This document shows, one piece after another, positions 62,445 through 64,000 of a stretch of 64,000 nucleotides of DNA. This DNA comes from Niastella vici (GTDB lineage Bacteria; Bacteroidota; Bacteroidia; Chitinophagales; Chitinophagaceae): contig NZ_LVYD01000024.1 in the NCBI RefSeq assembly GCF_002077945.1, forward strand, positions 186,001 to 250,000. Direction: 5' to 3'. The notes under the pieces are model-generated. The model was not told the DNA's origin, did not search any database, and saw nothing but the letters and a program-made list of their open reading frames with translations. The translations under genes and the position numbers were made by a program. Position 1 is the first letter of the stretch, and every line of letters begins with the position of its first letter.

Positions 62445-62939
62445 TCAAAATGTTCTCTTCTTGTAGACGCCTTCCATTGACCATATTTCTCCGGAGATCA
62501 GGTTTTCATCAAACCTATTCAGGATGAGAATATTGGTCCCAGAGAGGTTCCAATTATATACTATTTTATGTTCTACCTTTCCAGAAACAATATTTTGGTA
62601 AGTCAGATTTTGTATAAGTCGAAAACCATCGTCTTTCCATTGTACGACATTTTTTTTAACCTTATCTGGTAACATCAGTAACTCTGACATTCCGCCAACG
62701 ATTAATGTGTCAATATAGACAGTATCTAACCCGTTTTGATTCAATGTTTGTTTATGTATTATAATTGAGTCCTCATGTTGTATTACCCGCATTTTACTAG
62801 GTACTCCATTTATATAATCATTGCCGCGATTAGAAGTCCGCTTATTAAGAATCCAAGTACCTGAAAAATCTGCATTTTGAGCGTGTGCTAAATAAAGTGA
62901 GGAAAAAAGCACAATTAAAAATGATAATCCCTTTCTCAT
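62445..62939 (-). CDS. Secreted lipocalin-like protein of unknown function
   Basis: 164 residues with signal peptide MRKGLSFLIVLFSSLYLAHA and a mature start NADFSGTWILNKRTSNRGND, the pattern of small lipocalin-like or DUF-type exported proteins of Bacteroidota (FSGTW-x-LN-x3-S). The rest is beta-rich (VQWKDDGFRLIQNLTYQNIV, KIVYNWNLSGTNILILNRFD). No catalytic residues are evident. It sits between two pieces of dead IS21 genes, on the opposite strand, so it either came with the insertion or was caught between two IS copies. No clear promoter was seen. Confidence 0.75.
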   Translation of the reverse strand: MRKGLSFLIVLFSSLYLAHAQNADFSGTWILNKRTSNRGNDYINGVPSKMRVIQHEDSIIIHKQTLNQNGLDTVYIDTLIVGGMSELLMLPDKVKKNVVQWKDDGFRLIQNLTYQNIVSGKVEHKIVYNWNLSGTNILILNRFDENLISGEIWSMEGVYKKRTF

Positions 62940-63293
62940 AGTTCTGTTTTAGTATGTTAATATATTATTGTCCACAGCTTCTTCAGCACAGGAAGAAAAT
63001 CTCAGTCATTAATGCAAGTACACTTTTAACCAATGTATCGGGCAAACGATTGCCTTTTTTGCATGCAAGAAATCATCGTGCATTATATATTCGGTATTGG
63101 GTAATAATTATCAGTCCAGCATCCATGATTTCAATTAAGATTGCAGCTGTAGATGATCGCCATTTTTTTTGAATAAAAGTATAAACTCCTATTAATAAGG
63201 TGTATACGTTTTTAGAAGGGATAGCTCATCTAATGAAAGACAAGGCCAACAAGATGAAATTATTTAGAACCATAGCTTATATACACATTCAAT
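62940..63293. other. Gap between the lipocalin-like gene and the istA remnant
   Basis: 354 bp, A/T rich. A 72-codon plus-strand frame exists at 62954-63172 but has no recognisable features and an unlikely composition, so no gene is called. Confidence 0.3.
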
Positions 63294-63495
63294 AAAAAAC
63301 ACTTCTATGCACCTTTACGTGATAAAATTTACCGCACCCTTGATGAGCTTAACAACGCCATTCTTAGATTACTGAAAAGGCACCAAAAGCAACCTTTTCA
63401 GAAAAGAGAACAAAAATCGAATCGACCTGTTCACTTCCGCAGAACAGCTGTTGCTGCAATCGTTTCGGTCGAAACCTTATGTCATGATCGGCCGA
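63294..63495 (+). pseudogene. istA: IS21-family transposase istA, C-terminal remnant
   Basis: KKHFYAPLRDKIYRTLDELN, then NAILRLLKRHQKQPFQKREQ, followed after a frameshift by NRIDLFTSAEQLLLQSFRSK and PYVMIGRP. This is the region of IstA just after the DDE catalytic domain (the HFYAPLRDKIY..LDELN and PFQ motifs). The whole N-terminal HTH and catalytic part is missing, and the reading frame is broken. It has the same orientation as the istB pieces, as in an intact IS21 element (istA before istB). Confidence 0.75.
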
Positions 63496-63524
63496 CCGGC
63501 ACTCTATTGGCCCGGATTTTTTAT

Positions 63525-63722
63525 TCAACGACATTTAGGATGATCATCCGACTTAATATGATAAGTTAATAGCAAGATCACAACGCTGACCGCTACTATC
63601 AATCTAAGCTGGTCGAATAAGCTCCATGGACCAACGCCTTGGAAAATGAGAAAAAAATTATTCAAGCTTATAATGCAAGCGATAACAAAAAAGAATTGTT
63701 CGATAAACTTTCTATTGTCCAT
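63525..63722 (-). CDS. Small two-helix membrane protein, 65 residues
   Basis: The family is not recognised. ATG 63722 gives MDNRKFIEQFFFVIACIISL, continuing with a first hydrophobic stretch to NNFFLIFQG, a loop GVGPWSLFDQ, a second helix LRLIVAVSVVILLLTYHI and a short polar end. The even spacing of two helices with charged flanks argues for a real protein. It lies between the istA remnant and the istB C-terminal remnant, antisense to them, where the N-terminal part of istB should be. An upstream in-frame codon at 63770 would overlap the istB remnant. Confidence 0.5.
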   Translation of the reverse strand: MDNRKFIEQFFFVIACIISLNNFFLIFQGVGPWSLFDQLRLIVAVSVVILLLTYHIKSDDHPKCR

Positions 63723-63764
63723 ATTAATTCCATTCTGCTTTATCAAAAAAATATAAAATATAAT

Positions 63765-63956
63765 ATGCAATTAACGCTGCTGCAGATCATGGAAGACCGT
63801 TATAAGAAATATCCGATCATGATCACCTCCCAGTTGCCCGTTAAAGAGTGGCATGGATATATCGGCGAGCCAACCATTGATGATGCCATTATGGACAGAT
63901 TGACAGCCACCAACCACCGCCTTGAATTTAAAGGAAAATCTCTCAGAAAGAAATAA
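63765..63956 (+). pseudogene. istB: IS21-family istB, C-terminal remnant
   Basis: QLTLLQIMEDRYKKYPIMIT, then SQLPVKEWHGYIGEPTIDDA and IMDRLTATNHRLEFKGKSLR to the stop at 63956. This is the conserved last 60 residues of IstB, in good frame. It picks up about a dozen residues after the point where the N-terminal remnant at 61942-62257 stops, so the two could be halves of one gene split by about 1.5 kb. The istA piece between them argues instead for two deleted IS copies. No IS end could be identified in 63957-64000. Confidence 0.85.
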
Positions 63957-64000
63957 TCCCTACTACCCCTACTAAGTTTACATTGTACCGACCCTCGGCG

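Noticed and set aside
62954-63172. 72-codon plus-strand frame between the lipocalin-like gene and the istA remnant
   Set aside because: Composition is unlike a protein and no motif or IS homology could be seen in it.

Overview
The window looks like a chromosomal segment from a Gram-negative Bacteroidota, most probably Chitinophagaceae (a Niastella/Chitinophaga-like genome). Pointers are two proteins with type IX secretion sorting domains, DUF4270 and DUF4907 proteins, type III glutamine synthetase, a small-type PurL, several promoters of the Bacteroidota pattern TTTG-N17/18-TAnnTTT(G/A), and many small intergenic repeats. This rests on family content; no database search was possible. No rRNA or tRNA gene and no CRISPR array was seen.

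Region 1-15 kb is mostly housekeeping: yidC (cut by the window edge), pyrG, a new 57-residue membrane peptide, hldD-proC, an OafA-type acyltransferase, purL, a GT4 glycosyltransferase, a polytopic membrane protein, glnN and a phytanoyl-CoA dioxygenase-like protein. A 1.17 kb gene-free stretch (15455-16629) carries a long degenerate ~21-bp repeat tract. Region 16.6-23 kb holds small lineage-specific genes: a NUDIX hydrolase, secreted and membrane proteins, a membrane gene broken by one in-frame TGA, a cysteine-rich exported peptide, and two tandem T9SS cargo paralogs. Region 23.5-37.6 kb holds cmk, clpC, a STAS protein, ispD (TTG start), a FemAB-like transferase, two tandem M1 peptidases, a polyprenyl sugar phosphotransferase with a Gfo/Idh oxidoreductase, and an L,D-transpeptidase.

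From 38 kb on the content is more accessory. 38.1-39.05 kb has a Panacea-domain gene overlapping a two-helix membrane protein by one base, a likely toxin-antitoxin pair. 39.1-46 kb has a kelch lipoprotein, DUF4907, LytS-type kinase and LytTR regulator operon, divergent from a DUF4270 lipoprotein and an outer membrane protein. 48-52.6 kb has four separate proteins that each consist of only an AraC-type DNA-binding domain, with a GMC oxidoreductase among them. 53-61.6 kb has a GT2 enzyme, two paralogous ~515-residue membrane proteins, a MauE/DoxX protein, a CxxC thioredoxin-fold lipoprotein and a small four-cysteine exported protein, facing a large S9 peptidase. The last 2 kb is wreckage of IS21-family istA/istB genes with two small genes lodged in it.

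At genome scale the most striking pattern is a set of intergenic elements built from 7-bp units in inverted arms. Each element uses its own heptamer, the two arms match each other, and two copies share a conserved ~20-bp core (TCGCGA...CAGATTTTC). A second family, a REP-like palindrome, occurs between genes and once in frame inside an M1 peptidase.
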